Of a DNA stretch of 64,000 bases, positions 8,870-17,201 are shown in pieces (positions within the stretch are counted from its first letter, which is position 1; each line of letters opens with the position of its first letter). Origin of the DNA: Holophagales bacterium (lineage in GTDB: Bacteria; Acidobacteriota; Thermoanaerobaculia; UBA5066); the NCBI GenBank assembly GCA_016714815.1, contig JADKBZ010000001.1, forward strand, positions 372,001 through 436,000. Direction: 5' to 3'. The notes beneath the pieces were generated by a model. That model did not search any database, had not been told where the DNA came from, and saw nothing but the letters and a program-made list of their open reading frames with translations. Position numbers and translations under genes: made by a program.

Positions 8870-10137
8870 GCGGAGGGCAGCAGCACCGCGTCCCACGGCA
8901 TCGCGGTGTCGCTCTCGGAGAGCGGGATCATCGCCTCGCACGGCGCGACGACGAGGCCCTTCGCGATTCGCAGCTGCGGGTAGGTCTTCCGGAAGGCGGT
9001 GATGCCCGACGTGTCGCCCCGCGAGGGGCGGCTCGCCGCCTTCACCTCGATGGGAAAGAACGTGCCGTCCCGCTCGAGGAGGAAGTCCACCTCGGCACCG
9101 TTCCGCGAGCGCCAGTGGTGGACGATCGGCCTCGGCGAAAGGAGGGAGATCGCCTTTCGGATCTCGCCGTAGACCGCCGTCTCGAAGAGCGCGCCCCAGG
9201 CCGGATGGCTCGGCACCGCGTTCGGCGTCGAGATCGCGAGGGACCAGCAGGCCAGACCGGTGTCGGCGACGAAGCCCTTCGCCTTCGAGGCGATCCGCTT
9301 CACGGTGTTTCCGGAGAAGGCCGGCACCTCGAACCACTGGAATGTCGCCTTCAGGATTCCGAGCCACCGCTCGGCTGTCTGGGGCGAGACGCCTATCTCG
9401 CGCCCCACCTGCGAGCGGTTCACCTCCTGCGCCGTGAGAGCCGACGCGAGGCGGACGAACCGCCCGAACTGCTGCCAGTCGGAGACGTCGGCGAGGAGCC
9501 GGGCGTCGCGCTCGATGTACGTGCGCTGGTAGGCCAGGTGGAAGTCCGGGATCGCCTCGAGCGGGAGGAAGTGGGCCTGGGGAAGGAAACCGCGCCAGAG
9601 TCGCTCGTAGAGAGCGAAGGGGCCCCGAGCGCGTTCGACTCCCGTCCCGACGACCACCTCGGGCGAATCGATCCAGGCCGTGAGCCAGTGCCGGTTGCTC
9701 GTCGCCTCCGCGGTCTCCATGAGCGAGAACCCCTCGAGGTCGAGGAAAGCGACGCGTCCCGCGAGGCTCTCCGCAACCGAAGCAAGGACTCCCCATTGCT
9801 GGGAGCCGGTCAGGATGTACTGCCCGGGCGCCCTGTTTCGGTCGATGCGCCGCTTGATCGAAGGGAGAAGCTCGGGCGCGTATTGCACCTCGTCGAGGAC
9901 GAGCGGCGTTCTGTGGTTCTCGAGGAACAGCTCCGGGTCCCGGCGCGCGTTTTCCACGTCCACAACCGGGTCGAAGACGACGAAGTCGGCGGCACCCGCG
10001 AGAGCGTGAGCGAGCAGGGTGCTCTTCCCAACCTGCCGCGCCCCGGTCACGACGACCGCCGGGAAGCTCTTAAGGAGCGAGGAAAGACGACGTTCTGCCT
10101 CGCGTGGGAGGTACATCTCAGGCATTTTAGCCGTCAC
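8866..10137 (-). CDS. AAA ATPase with DUF4143 C-terminal domain (copy 2)
   Basis: A 423-residue AAA/DUF4143 protein. Walker A GARQVGKST begins near residue 32, Walker B is LVLDEVQ, and YILTGSQQ follows. A winged-helix-like segment (EVNRSQVGREIGVSPQTAERWL) lies mid-protein. The C-terminal PD-(D/E)XK core is clear: WRSRNGAEVDFLLE, then FFPIEVKAAS. The GTG start at 10137 is the last triplet of the inverted repeat's right arm; an ATG four codons in (10125) is the alternative. Neither has a good Shine-Dalgarno. It is monocistronic. Unlike copies 1 and 3 the nuclease-like residues are fully conserved, so it is the best candidate for an active enzyme. Confidence 0.85.
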   Translation of the reverse strand: MTAKMPEMYLPREAERRLSSLLKSFPAVVVTGARQVGKSTLLAHALAGAADFVVFDPVVDVENARRDPELFLENHRTPLVLDEVQYAPELLPSIKRRIDRNRAPGQYILTGSQQWGVLASVAESLAGRVAFLDLEGFSLMETAEATSNRHWLTAWIDSPEVVVGTGVERARGPFALYERLWRGFLPQAHFLPLEAIPDFHLAYQRTYIERDARLLADVSDWQQFGRFVRLASALTAQEVNRSQVGREIGVSPQTAERWLGILKATFQWFEVPAFSGNTVKRIASKAKGFVADTGLACWSLAISTPNAVPSHPAWGALFETAVYGEIRKAISLLSPRPIVHHWRSRNGAEVDFLLERDGTFFPIEVKAASRPSRGDTSGITAFRKTYPQLRIAKGLVVAPCEAMIPLSESDTAMPWDAVLLPSA

Positions 10138-10153
10138 GCAAATGTTTTGCGTG
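10135..10153. promoter_or_regulatory. 8-bp inverted repeat over the start codon of AAA/DUF4143 copy 2
   Basis: CACGCAAA (10135-10142) and TTTGCGTG (10146-10153) are perfect inverted copies around a 3-base spacer. Read on the minus strand, the GTG start (10137-10135) is the end of the right arm. The position matches the arrangement at the other two AAA/DUF4143 genes although the sequence is different. An operator specific to this gene is the likely meaning. Confidence 0.55.
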
Positions 10154-10182
10154 CTTTTTCGCTGTTTGGGGGGGTCCGCCGC

Positions 10183-10527
10183 TCAGTCTGGCCTCTCGCT
10201 CACGCCGACCTCCCCGCTCCCCTCCTCCACCCACCGCGCGTACGCCTCGTCCGCGAAACTCGCCGGGAAAGCGAGGAACTCGGCTACCTCGTACGGGTGG
10301 ACGGCCCGTACGGCGTCGCGAAGCGCCTCCGCGGGCCGGGCCGTCTTCACGATCAGCAGCCACTCCTTCTCGTCCTGAAGCTCCCCCTTCCAGACGTAGA
10401 TGGACCGGACGGGCGCGACGATCGAGACGCAGGCGGCGGCCTTCGTCTCGACGAGGTGGCGGGCGATGCGGGCGGCGTCCTCCTCGGAGCCGACGGTCGT
10501 CAGGGCGAGCGTCACGGAGGCATTCAT
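10183..10527 (-). CDS. cutA: CutA1 family divalent-cation tolerance protein
   Basis: A 114-residue protein, the usual CutA1 length. It has the family core: TLTTVGSEEDA-type N-terminus, LVETKAAACVSI, the SIYVWKGELQDEKEW segment, and the conserved HPYEVAEFLAFP near the C-terminus. CutA1 forms trimers in the cytoplasm; a metal-tolerance role was described in E. coli, but the general function is unsettled. ATG 10527 is chosen because the family sequence begins there; an upstream open extension to 10686 is unrelated to CutA1. Confidence 0.9.
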   Translation of the reverse strand: MNASVTLALTTVGSEEDAARIARHLVETKAAACVSIVAPVRSIYVWKGELQDEKEWLLIVKTARPAEALRDAVRAVHPYEVAEFLAFPASFADEAYARWVEEGSGEVGVSERPD

Positions 10528-10660
10528 CTGCGCAACGCTACCAGCGGGCGGCGGGGAGGGTGAAACGGGGCGACGGGCAGCCCCCTGTTGTCGTCCGTCG
10601 GCCGCTTCTCCAGAATGCGCGCGAACCGCGGAACAGGGAACGGAACGGGGGACAACGGCC

Positions 10661-11806
10661 GTGCAGCGAGCCTGGAAGCGAATCAAGAAGTATTCCTACC
10701 TCATCGTCTTCGTTCTCCCCGTCCTCGTCGTCCTCGGCGTGCGGTTCGGCGGCGCGGCGGCGTACCTGACGCCGTTCGTCGCGTTCGTCCTCATCCCGAT
10801 CCTCGACCTTCTCGTCGGCGAGGACCGCGTCAACTACACGCAGGAAGAGGAGAAGGCCCTCGACGGCGAGCGCTACTACCGCCTCGTCACCTACGCGTTC
10901 GTCCCCGTCTACTGGGCCGTCCTCGCCTACACCGTCCGGGGCGCGATCGCGGGGGGCTGGAGCCTCTCCGAGTACGCCGGGAACACCTGGTCGATGGGAA
11001 TCCTCTCCGGCATCGGCATCGTCGTGGCGCACGAGCTGGGGCACAAGAGCAGCCGCCTCGAGAAGTGGCTCGCGAAGGCGCTCCTCCACCCGACCTTCTA
11101 CGGGCACTTCACCCAGGAGCACAACCTCGGGCACCACCTGATGGTCTCGACGCCCGAAGACCCCGCCTCGTCGCGTTTCGGCGAGTCGTTCTTCCGCTTC
11201 TACCCGCGGACGGTCATCGGCACCTTCCGCAAGAACCTCGACCTCGAGCGGCAGCGCCTCGCGCGCGTGGGCCGAAGCGCCTGGAGCCTTCGCAACGAAA
11301 CGTGGCGCAACGTCCTCTACCCGGCCGTTCTCACCGTCGCGGCCTACGTCGCGGGCCGGGTTCTCGCGCCCGACGCCCCCGGCCTCTTCGGCCTCGGCGC
11401 CGGGGCGACGGCCGCCCTCGTCGTCGTCGTCCAGGCCGTCCTCGGCTTCTCGCTCCTGGAGGTCGTCAACTACCTCGAGCACTACGGTCTCGAGCGCCGC
11501 AGGCTCCCGAACGGGAAGTACGAGCGCGTCACGCCGCTCCACTCCTGGAACAGCAACCACCTCGTGACGAACGGCTTCCTCTACCACCTCCAGCGCCACT
11601 CCGACCACCACGCCTGGCCCGCGCGCCGCTACCAGACCCTCCGCGACTTTCCCGAGGCGCCGCAGCTCCCGACGGGCTACGCCGGGATGATCCTTCTCGC
11701 CGCGGTGCCGCCTCTCTGGTTCCGGGTGATGGACCGCCGCGTCCTCGATTTCCGCGAGCGGCAGGCGCGCTCGGAGATGGTCGAGGGGCAGGGAATCGTG
11801 GCGTAG
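10661..11806 (+). CDS. AlkB-like membrane di-iron alkane monooxygenase/fatty acid desaturase
   Basis: A 381-residue integral membrane protein of the alkane 1-monooxygenase/xylene monooxygenase family. All iron-binding histidine clusters are present: HELGHK, EHNLGHH, the NYLEHYG motif and LQRHSDHH. About six hydrophobic helices surround them. The family hydroxylates the terminal carbon of alkanes using rubredoxin-delivered electrons; no rubredoxin gene is adjacent, so an electron donor must come from elsewhere. GTG 10661 is the start giving the family N-terminus. tmRNA follows 44 bases after the stop. Other members act on different hydrophobic substrates, so the substrate is open. Confidence 0.85.
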   Translation: MQRAWKRIKKYSYLIVFVLPVLVVLGVRFGGAAAYLTPFVAFVLIPILDLLVGEDRVNYTQEEEKALDGERYYRLVTYAFVPVYWAVLAYTVRGAIAGGWSLSEYAGNTWSMGILSGIGIVVAHELGHKSSRLEKWLAKALLHPTFYGHFTQEHNLGHHLMVSTPEDPASSRFGESFFRFYPRTVIGTFRKNLDLERQRLARVGRSAWSLRNETWRNVLYPAVLTVAAYVAGRVLAPDAPGLFGLGAGATAALVVVVQAVLGFSLLEVVNYLEHYGLERRRLPNGKYERVTPLHSWNSNHLVTNGFLYHLQRHSDHHAWPARRYQTLRDFPEAPQLPTGYAGMILLAAVPPLWFRVMDRRVLDFRERQARSEMVEGQGIVA

Positions 11807-11850
11807 CGGGAGTCCGCCTTGACCCGGGCGGTACAATGGGAGCTGATCTT

Positions 11851-12209
11851 GGGGGCGACCCGGTTTCGACGGGGCATCTCACGATCGAGGAGCACGCCGA
11901 GCATGCCGTATGCCTCGTAAAAACAACGGCAAAATTTAGCTGCCAACGACAGCGAACTCGCACTCGCGGCTTAAGCCGTGACGGGACCCGGAGAGCCTGC
12001 CTGGAGCGCTTCGGAATCCTGTTGAGAAAGCCAGGCTGGGACCAAAACCCGCCATCTGAAGGTGAGGTCCGAGACGTTTCAGGTTGGTCGTCGCGCCTGG
12101 CTGTTCCGACCTGGAAGCGCGGCGACGAGATAACAAGTCGGGACTGAGCGTGGAGAATCTCGACGTACGGTCGCTTCGGACGGGGGTTCGACTCCCCCCG
12201 CCTCCACCA
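11851..12209 (+). ncRNA. ssrA: Transfer-messenger RNA (tmRNA)
   Basis: A one-piece tmRNA. The 5' end GGGGGCGACCCGGTTTCGAC and the 3' end CCGCCTCCACCA form the acceptor stem (seven pairs, one G-U), with the T-arm GGGTTCGACTCCC just before it and CCA encoded. The tag frame begins at GCT 11939 or GCC 11942 and reads A-ANDSELALAA before TAA at 11972-11974, the expected hydrophobic degradation tail. A -10-like TACAAT lies at 11832-11837; a matching -35 is not clear. tmRNA with SmpB rescues stalled ribosomes and marks the peptide for proteolysis. Confidence 0.95.
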
Positions 12210-12222
12210 TTTCGGGAGTCAC

Positions 12223-12260
12223 GGCCCGCCTCCGGGAAACCGGCGGCGGGCCTATTCTCT
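12223..12260 (+). terminator. Rho-independent terminator of ssrA
   Basis: GGCCCGCC (12223-12230) pairs with GGCGGGCC (12245-12252). After one mismatch the stem continues for four pairs closed by a GAAA tetraloop, and the T-rich stretch TATTCTCTTT follows. It lies 14 bases after the tmRNA CCA. Confidence 0.8.
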
Positions 12261-12278
12261 TTGTGCTGGCGCCAATCT

Positions 12279-12330
12279 TGTCACTTCCGTAATGACAACT
12301 GTGCCGTACAATGTCATCCAGGCAATGACA
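12279..12330. promoter_or_regulatory. Two TGTCA-N9-TGACA inverted repeats at the start of AAA/DUF4143 copy 3
   Basis: TGTCA-N9-TGACA occurs at 12279-12297 and again at 12312-12330. The centres are 33 bases apart, three helical turns. Each right arm is preceded by A, so each contains an in-frame ATG (12292 and 12325) in exactly the same phase. A -10-like TACAAT at 12307-12312 lies between them, which would make 12325 the used start. The arrangement looks like a duplicated operator plus start codon. Confidence 0.6.
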
Positions 12331-13644
12331 CTTTCTCGAGACCTCCTCCGCCTCAAGCTCGCCGAATCGCTGGCGGCCTCGCCGCGTGACCTGACCCGGC
12401 GGGACATCCGACTTCCCGGAATCCGGGGGAAAGCTCTCGCTGTCATCGGCGTGCGGCGAAGCGGGAAAACGTCCTTCCTTTCGCAGTGCCGGTCTGACCG
12501 CGTGTCCGCTGATCGAGCCCCCGAGTCCCAGCTGCTCCTCTCCCTCGAGGACGAACGCCTCGCCGGCCTCACTGTCACGGATCTCGGCTGGCTCGTCGAA
12601 GAGCATGCCCGGGTGCTTGCCGGACTGGCGGGGGCGTCGGAGAGGACCCTCTACCTCGACGAGGTGCAGACCGTTCCCGGATGGGAGGGGCTCGTCCGGC
12701 GGCTCATGGACGGAGGCGGGGTAGAGGTCTTCGTCTCCGGCTCCTCGGCGCGCCTGCTGAGCCGCGAGGTGGCGACGAGCCTGCGCGGCCGGGCGATGGC
12801 GGTTCTCGTACACCCCTTCAGCTTCCCGGAGGCATTGCGCCACGCGGGCGCGGAGCCGACCGTCGGCTGGGAAAGGCTCAAGCCGGCTGATCGCACATCG
12901 CTCGATCACAGGCTCCGGCGATATCTCGTCGAAGGGGGATTCCCCGAGGCGCAGGGCGCCGAGGCCCGAGATCGCAACGACCTCCTTGCGGGATACGTCG
13001 ACGTCGTCGTCCTCAGGGACGTCATCGAACGCCAGGGCGTGACGAATCCACTCGCCCTCCGCTGGCTCCAGCGGCAGCTCCTCGCCCACCCCGGCGGCGC
13101 CTTCTCGGTGAAGAAGCACTACGACACGCTCCGTTCGCAGGGAGTCTCCGTCGGGAAGGACACCCTTCACGAGTACCTGGCCCACCTCGAGGACGCCTTC
13201 CTCGTGAGGACGGTCGCGATGGAGAGCGCGTCGGAAAAGCAGCGGATGGTCAACCCGCGAAAGGCGTACCCGGTCGATCCCGGGCTCATCGCCCTCTTCG
13301 AACGGAGCGGCCGCATGCATACCGGACGCGCCCTCGAGACCGCCGTGCTCCTCGAGCTCGAGCGCCGCGGCTTCGAGACCTCCTACATCCGGACGGCAGA
13401 GGGCTGGGAAGTCGACTTCTTCGCCCAGCGAGCCGGAGAGCGTCCGCTTCTCGTGCAGGTCTGCCTCGAGAGCGAGGGAGACGAGACGTGGGAGCGCGAG
13501 CTGAGGGCCCTTCAGGCCGCCGCCGCGGTGCATCCCCGCGCCCGGCCGTTCCTGGTGACGCTCGATGCCGTCCCACCCACCCGGTCCCTTCCAAAGGGCT
13601 TCACCTGGGCCGGAGCGTCCAGGTGGCTGCTGGAAGAGATGTGA
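12325..13644 (+). CDS. AAA ATPase with DUF4143 C-terminal domain (copy 3)
   Basis: A 439-residue AAA/DUF4143 protein. Walker A is GVRRSGKTS, Walker B YLDEVQT, followed by VFVSGSSARLL. The C-terminal half has ETAVLLELERRGFETSYIRT and the acidic EVDFFAQ, then LLVQVCLE, where the catalytic Lys of a PD-(D/E)XK site seems replaced, as in copy 1. ATG 12325 is preferred because the TACAAT box sits just upstream; ATG 12292 would add 11 residues. The start lies in an inverted repeat. It follows ssrA and its terminator, a common integration neighbourhood, but no integrase or att duplication is visible. Confidence 0.85.
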   Translation: MTLSRDLLRLKLAESLAASPRDLTRRDIRLPGIRGKALAVIGVRRSGKTSFLSQCRSDRVSADRAPESQLLLSLEDERLAGLTVTDLGWLVEEHARVLAGLAGASERTLYLDEVQTVPGWEGLVRRLMDGGGVEVFVSGSSARLLSREVATSLRGRAMAVLVHPFSFPEALRHAGAEPTVGWERLKPADRTSLDHRLRRYLVEGGFPEAQGAEARDRNDLLAGYVDVVVLRDVIERQGVTNPLALRWLQRQLLAHPGGAFSVKKHYDTLRSQGVSVGKDTLHEYLAHLEDAFLVRTVAMESASEKQRMVNPRKAYPVDPGLIALFERSGRMHTGRALETAVLLELERRGFETSYIRTAEGWEVDFFAQRAGERPLLVQVCLESEGDETWERELRALQAAAAVHPRARPFLVTLDAVPPTRSLPKGFTWAGASRWLLEEM

Positions 13645-13761
13645 CCGGGTAGCGGCCAGGTTGCTCGGGAGCGGGTATCGAGAAGCGAGGCCTCAGCGGA
13701 GGCCCACGAGCCAGCGGGCGGCTTTCGCGCCCCCCCGCCCCGCCTCCTGTGGATTCGTGGC

Positions 13762-13780
13762 GTGAATGGATGTCATTCAC
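13762..13780. promoter_or_regulatory. Orphan inverted repeat GTGAATG-N5-CATTCAC
   Basis: GTGAATG (13762-13768) and CATTCAC (13774-13780) are perfect inverted arms around a 5-base spacer. ATG triplets fall at 13766 and 13784. Placement just before a C-terminal AAA/DUF4143-like fragment suggests this is the surviving start-site operator of a deleted gene copy. Confidence 0.5.
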
Positions 13781-13787
13781 ACCATGA

Positions 13788-13925
13788 ATAGAGCGGGAGC
13801 CGGATCCCCTGTTCCGTGCGGAATACGGGAAAATGGCCAGAGCCGGACTCCTCCTCCACACGGGAAACACGATCGAGTGGCTGGCACCCGACGTCCTGGC
13901 CGTGCCGTGGTGGAAAGTGTGCTGA
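13788..13925 (+). pseudogene. C-terminal remnant resembling an AAA/DUF4143 ATPase
   Basis: After an in-frame stop at 13785-13787 the frame encodes about 45 residues ending in a stop: FRAEYGKMARAGLLLHTG then TIEWLAPDVLAVPWWKVC. A closing segment with 'AG-LLLHTG' followed by 'LAPDVLAVPWW' is what I expect at the C-terminal end of DUF4143 ATPases. The rest of the gene is gone; only the inverted repeat immediately upstream and this tail remain, as after an internal deletion. The remaining gene-free sequence from 13645 to 13982 shows nothing else. No family search was possible, so this is a motif-based call. Confidence 0.45.
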
Positions 13926-13982
13926 GCGGCGCGAGCCTCGCGCGTTTCCGCGCGAGCATCGCCGCGATCGGGTGAGAGCCGC

Positions 13983-14948
13983 TCAGCCCAGCGCCGCGGT
14001 GACCGCCGCCGCGACGGCGCGCTCCCGCCCCCCGGCCGCCTCGCGCAGCCGGGCCGCGAGCCGCGGGTCGTCGCGGAAGGTCGCGAGGGCCTTCACGGCC
14101 GCGACGGCATCGGCCGTCTCTCCCTCGCGCACGCACTCCAGCAGGTAGGCGGTCGCCGTGTCGTCGCGCAGGAGCGCCAGCGCGAGGTAGCCCACCCGCG
14201 CGCGCTCCGCGGCCGTCGCCTCTTCGCACCACTTCACGAGGAGCGGCGACGCACCGGCGAGCCGGCTCTCTCCCAGCACGAGCGCCGCCGCCGTGGCCCG
14301 CTCGTCGCCCCCCTTCAGGAGGCTCGCGAAGAAGGGAAGGGACGAGCGCGGGGCGAGCGCGAGGATCGAGCCGAGGCAGGCGGAGATCACCTCCGGCTCC
14401 GCGTCGCCGACGCGCACCTTGTACCTGAGCAGCGCCGTGGCGTCGGGCCGTCCCGTGTCGCCGAGCGCCTGGGCCGCGGCGGCCCGCGCGGCGCGCTCGG
14501 GGTCGGCGAGGAGGTCCGCCAGGACGTCGAGGGCGTCCGCCCGACCGGCGTGCGCGAAGGCCATCGCGCACTCGGCCCTCAGCTCGGCGGCGGTGTCTTC
14601 CTTTCCGCCCCACACCGGCTCCGCCTGCACGAGCGAGACGCCCTTCACGAAGACCTCGTCCTCCCACTCGTCGAGCGCGCCCAGCGCCTTCGCGATCGCG
14701 ATCTTCCCGCGGCACCCCGGGTCGCGCTCCGCCGGTCTCTCGCTCAGCCGGACGAACGCGGCCGCCAGCTCCCCGCACAGCCCCGGCATCTCCCGGCTCG
14801 CCACGATCCGCGCTGCCGCGGCGACGAGCGCCCCCACCTTGCTCCCGAGCGCCTCGCGCATCGCCTCCGCGTCGGGCGGGTCGGGTGCGCGTTCCAGGGC
14901 CCTCAGGGCGGCGAGCTTCTCTTCGAGCTTTCGGGCGGGAGCGGCCAT
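13983..14948 (-). CDS. HEAT-repeat protein
   Basis: A 321-residue Ala/Leu-rich all-helical protein without signal peptide. Repeating helical pairs such as ADALDVLADLLADPERAARAAAAQALGD match the HEAT/PBS-lyase repeat pattern (about six to eight units). Such proteins are protein-binding scaffolds; no enzyme motif is visible. It sits 72 bases upstream of the 3' end of nothing on its own strand, so it appears monocistronic. Specific partner unknown. Confidence 0.7.
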   Translation of the reverse strand: MAAPARKLEEKLAALRALERAPDPPDAEAMREALGSKVGALVAAAARIVASREMPGLCGELAAAFVRLSERPAERDPGCRGKIAIAKALGALDEWEDEVFVKGVSLVQAEPVWGGKEDTAAELRAECAMAFAHAGRADALDVLADLLADPERAARAAAAQALGDTGRPDATALLRYKVRVGDAEPEVISACLGSILALAPRSSLPFFASLLKGGDERATAAALVLGESRLAGASPLLVKWCEEATAAERARVGYLALALLRDDTATAYLLECVREGETADAVAAVKALATFRDDPRLAARLREAAGGRERAVAAAVTAALG

Positions 14949-15020
14949 GCGCGGGAGGCTACAAGAATTCCCGTGGGTCGAGGCCGGTCGATTCGCCGCC
15001 GGGCGCGCCCCCTCCCCGTC

Positions 15021-17201
15021 TCACTCCCAGCTCGTCACCGCAATCCACTTCTGGTCCTTGTCGACCGTCAGCATCGTCCCGGCGGGGTACGACGTTCCGC
15101 CTGCCGTGGCGGGAACCTTCAGCGTCACGCGCGTGCCGTAGTACTGGAGCAGCGGCTGGTGGCTCCGGTGCTCGACGATCCCGAGCGTCTGCCACTGGCC
15201 GTCGGGAAGAACGCTCGTCACGTCGACGGCGGTCGTGCACGGCTTGACGCCCGCCGGGTAGGTGGCGACCACCTGAGACCACGTTAGCCCTTTCGCGGGA
15301 GCCTTCGCGGGCGCCGTCTTCGTAAACACCGACTCCGCGTCGGCGGGGTCGCCCCCGAGCAGCTGAACGAGCTCGAAGTACCCCTTCTTCTTCGCCAGGG
15401 AAACGGCCGTCGTCCCGTCCGAGCTCGGCAGCAGGCCGTCGGCCCCTTTTGCGAGGAGGAGCTTTGCGTTCTCGGGCTGCCCGTACTCGATCGCGAACAT
15501 CAGCGCCGACCAGCCCTGCGCCGTCCGCGCCTTCGGGTTCGCCCCCTTCTCGATGAGCCGCCGCGCGTTCTCGGCCTGCCCGTTGCGCAGCGCCAGGAGG
15601 AGCGGCTCCCACCCGTCGGCCACGGCGAAGTTGAACGCGGCGCCCCTCTGGATGAGCGTCTCGGCGGCCTCCGGGTTCCCGTAGCGCAGGGCGAACATCA
15701 GGGCCGTCCAGCCGTCCTTGTCCTTGTCGTCGATCCGCCTGCTCTTCTGCGCGAGCAGCCGCCCGCACTCGATCTGCTCGTACCGGAGCGCGAAGGTCAG
15801 GGCCGTCCAGCCATCCTGGTTCTTCGCTTCGACGTCGGCCCCCTTCTCGATGAGGAGCCGGGCGTTCTCCCCCTGGGCGTTGCGCAGGGCGAGCATCAGC
15901 GGGGTGAAGCCGTCGGACGTCGGGCGGTCCCTGTCGACGCCGGCTTCGATGAGCCGTCGCGCGACTCTCGGCGAGCCGTAGCGCAGCGCGAAGTGGAGGG
16001 CCGACCAGCCGTTCTTGTTCCTCTCGCCGGGCCGGGCGCCCTTGTCGAGGAGGAGGAGGGCGACGTCGGAAAGCTCGTACCGAAGGGCGTACATCAGAGG
16101 CGTCCAGCTCTCGCCGTCCAGCGCCTGGACGTCGGCCCCGCGGTCCACGAGGAGGCGCGCGTTCCCCGCCTTCTGGTAGCGAAGGGCCCAGGTGACGGCC
16201 GTCCATCCGTCGCCGTCCTTCTCGGAAAGGTCGGCGCCCTTCTCGAGGAGGCTCTTCACGCTCTCTTCCGAGGCGTACCCGGCGGCCAGCATGAGAGTCG
16301 TCGTTCCGGTCTTCGTCCGGCCGCTCACGGGGGCGCCCTTCTGCAGCATCCGCGTCGCGAGCGCTTCCGGCCCGTACCGCAGCGCCTGCATGAGCGGCGT
16401 CCAGCCGTTCGGGTTCGGTGCGGAGAGCGAAGCGCCGCGGTCGACGAGCAGGTCGGCGATCGCCGCGTGGCCGAAGCGCGTGGCGGAGTGGAGCGGCGCC
16501 CACCCGTCGCCATCGAGCGCGTTCGGGTCGGCACCCGCCGCCAGGAGCTCGCGCGCCGTGGCGAGGTCGCCGTGCTCGCAGGCGGCCGCCAGCGTCTTCG
16601 GCGTCTTCATCTTCGCCGAGGCGATGGGGTAGGTCGGCGCGAAGAGCGAGACGTTGCTGTTCGTGAAGAGCGAGGCGGGCACCCAGGCGTTCATCAGCTT
16701 CCCCAGCTCGGGGTGCCGTCCGAACGCCGCCATGCTGACCGTCGAGTCGACCCGGTATTCGTACTCGTAGACGGACCTGTCCTCATCGCCGAGCGCGACG
16801 TCGACGAAGCCGATGTAGACGACGTTCCCGGCGGTCACCGGGAACATCTGGCCCGTCTGGTAGAGCCGCCCGGCCCGGACGATCTCCCGCACCTCCCAGG
16901 TGCCGGGCACCGCCTGCAGGACGAACCCCTCGCCGTCCTTCACGTCGATCCCGACGACGGCCCCCTTCACGTCCGTCCTCGCGAACGTCACGCGCAGCGG
17001 CTCCTTCGGCTCCCCGGGCTTTCGCCCTTTGCGGAACGCGACCTTGCCGAGGATGGCGGCGCGGTACTGCTCGTGCGAGAACTTCTTCTCGGTGAACTTC
17101 GCGATGGCGGGAGGCGCCTGAGCGGCCTCCTCGCCCCGGGCGACGCCGCCCGGGAGGAGCAGCGCGAAAAGAACTGCACACACGCTCATCGGTACCCGCA
17201 T
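15021..17201 (-). CDS. Secreted protein with about 13 ankyrin repeats
   Basis: A 726-residue protein with an N-terminal signal peptide (VCAVLFALLLPGGVARG). An N-terminal domain of ~190 residues is followed by about 13 ankyrin repeats (roughly residues 205-630) with a peculiar consensus, DGWTALMFALRYG in place of the usual G-TPLHLAA-G. A C-terminal ~100-residue domain carries no recognised motif. ATG 17201 is preferred because AGGAG precedes it and it begins a clean signal peptide; ATG 17213 is the alternative. Ankyrin arrays bind proteins. Export to the periplasm or outside is inferred from the signal peptide. No neighbours suggest a partner. Confidence 0.8.
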   Translation of the reverse strand: MRVPMSVCAVLFALLLPGGVARGEEAAQAPPAIAKFTEKKFSHEQYRAAILGKVAFRKGRKPGEPKEPLRVTFARTDVKGAVVGIDVKDGEGFVLQAVPGTWEVREIVRAGRLYQTGQMFPVTAGNVVYIGFVDVALGDEDRSVYEYEYRVDSTVSMAAFGRHPELGKLMNAWVPASLFTNSNVSLFAPTYPIASAKMKTPKTLAAACEHGDLATARELLAAGADPNALDGDGWAPLHSATRFGHAAIADLLVDRGASLSAPNPNGWTPLMQALRYGPEALATRMLQKGAPVSGRTKTGTTTLMLAAGYASEESVKSLLEKGADLSEKDGDGWTAVTWALRYQKAGNARLLVDRGADVQALDGESWTPLMYALRYELSDVALLLLDKGARPGERNKNGWSALHFALRYGSPRVARRLIEAGVDRDRPTSDGFTPLMLALRNAQGENARLLIEKGADVEAKNQDGWTALTFALRYEQIECGRLLAQKSRRIDDKDKDGWTALMFALRYGNPEAAETLIQRGAAFNFAVADGWEPLLLALRNGQAENARRLIEKGANPKARTAQGWSALMFAIEYGQPENAKLLLAKGADGLLPSSDGTTAVSLAKKKGYFELVQLLGGDPADAESVFTKTAPAKAPAKGLTWSQVVATYPAGVKPCTTAVDVTSVLPDGQWQTLGIVEHRSHQPLLQYYGTRVTLKVPATAGGTSYPAGTMLTVDKDQKWIAVTSWE

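Noticed and set aside
11819..11837. TTGACC and TACAAT as a -35/-10 pair for ssrA
   Set aside because: They are only 7 bases apart, too close for a sigma70 promoter; only the -10-like element is kept as a suggestion.
12210..13644. Genomic island integrated at the 3' end of ssrA
   Set aside because: tmRNA is a common integration target, but no integrase and no duplicate of its 3' end were found downstream.
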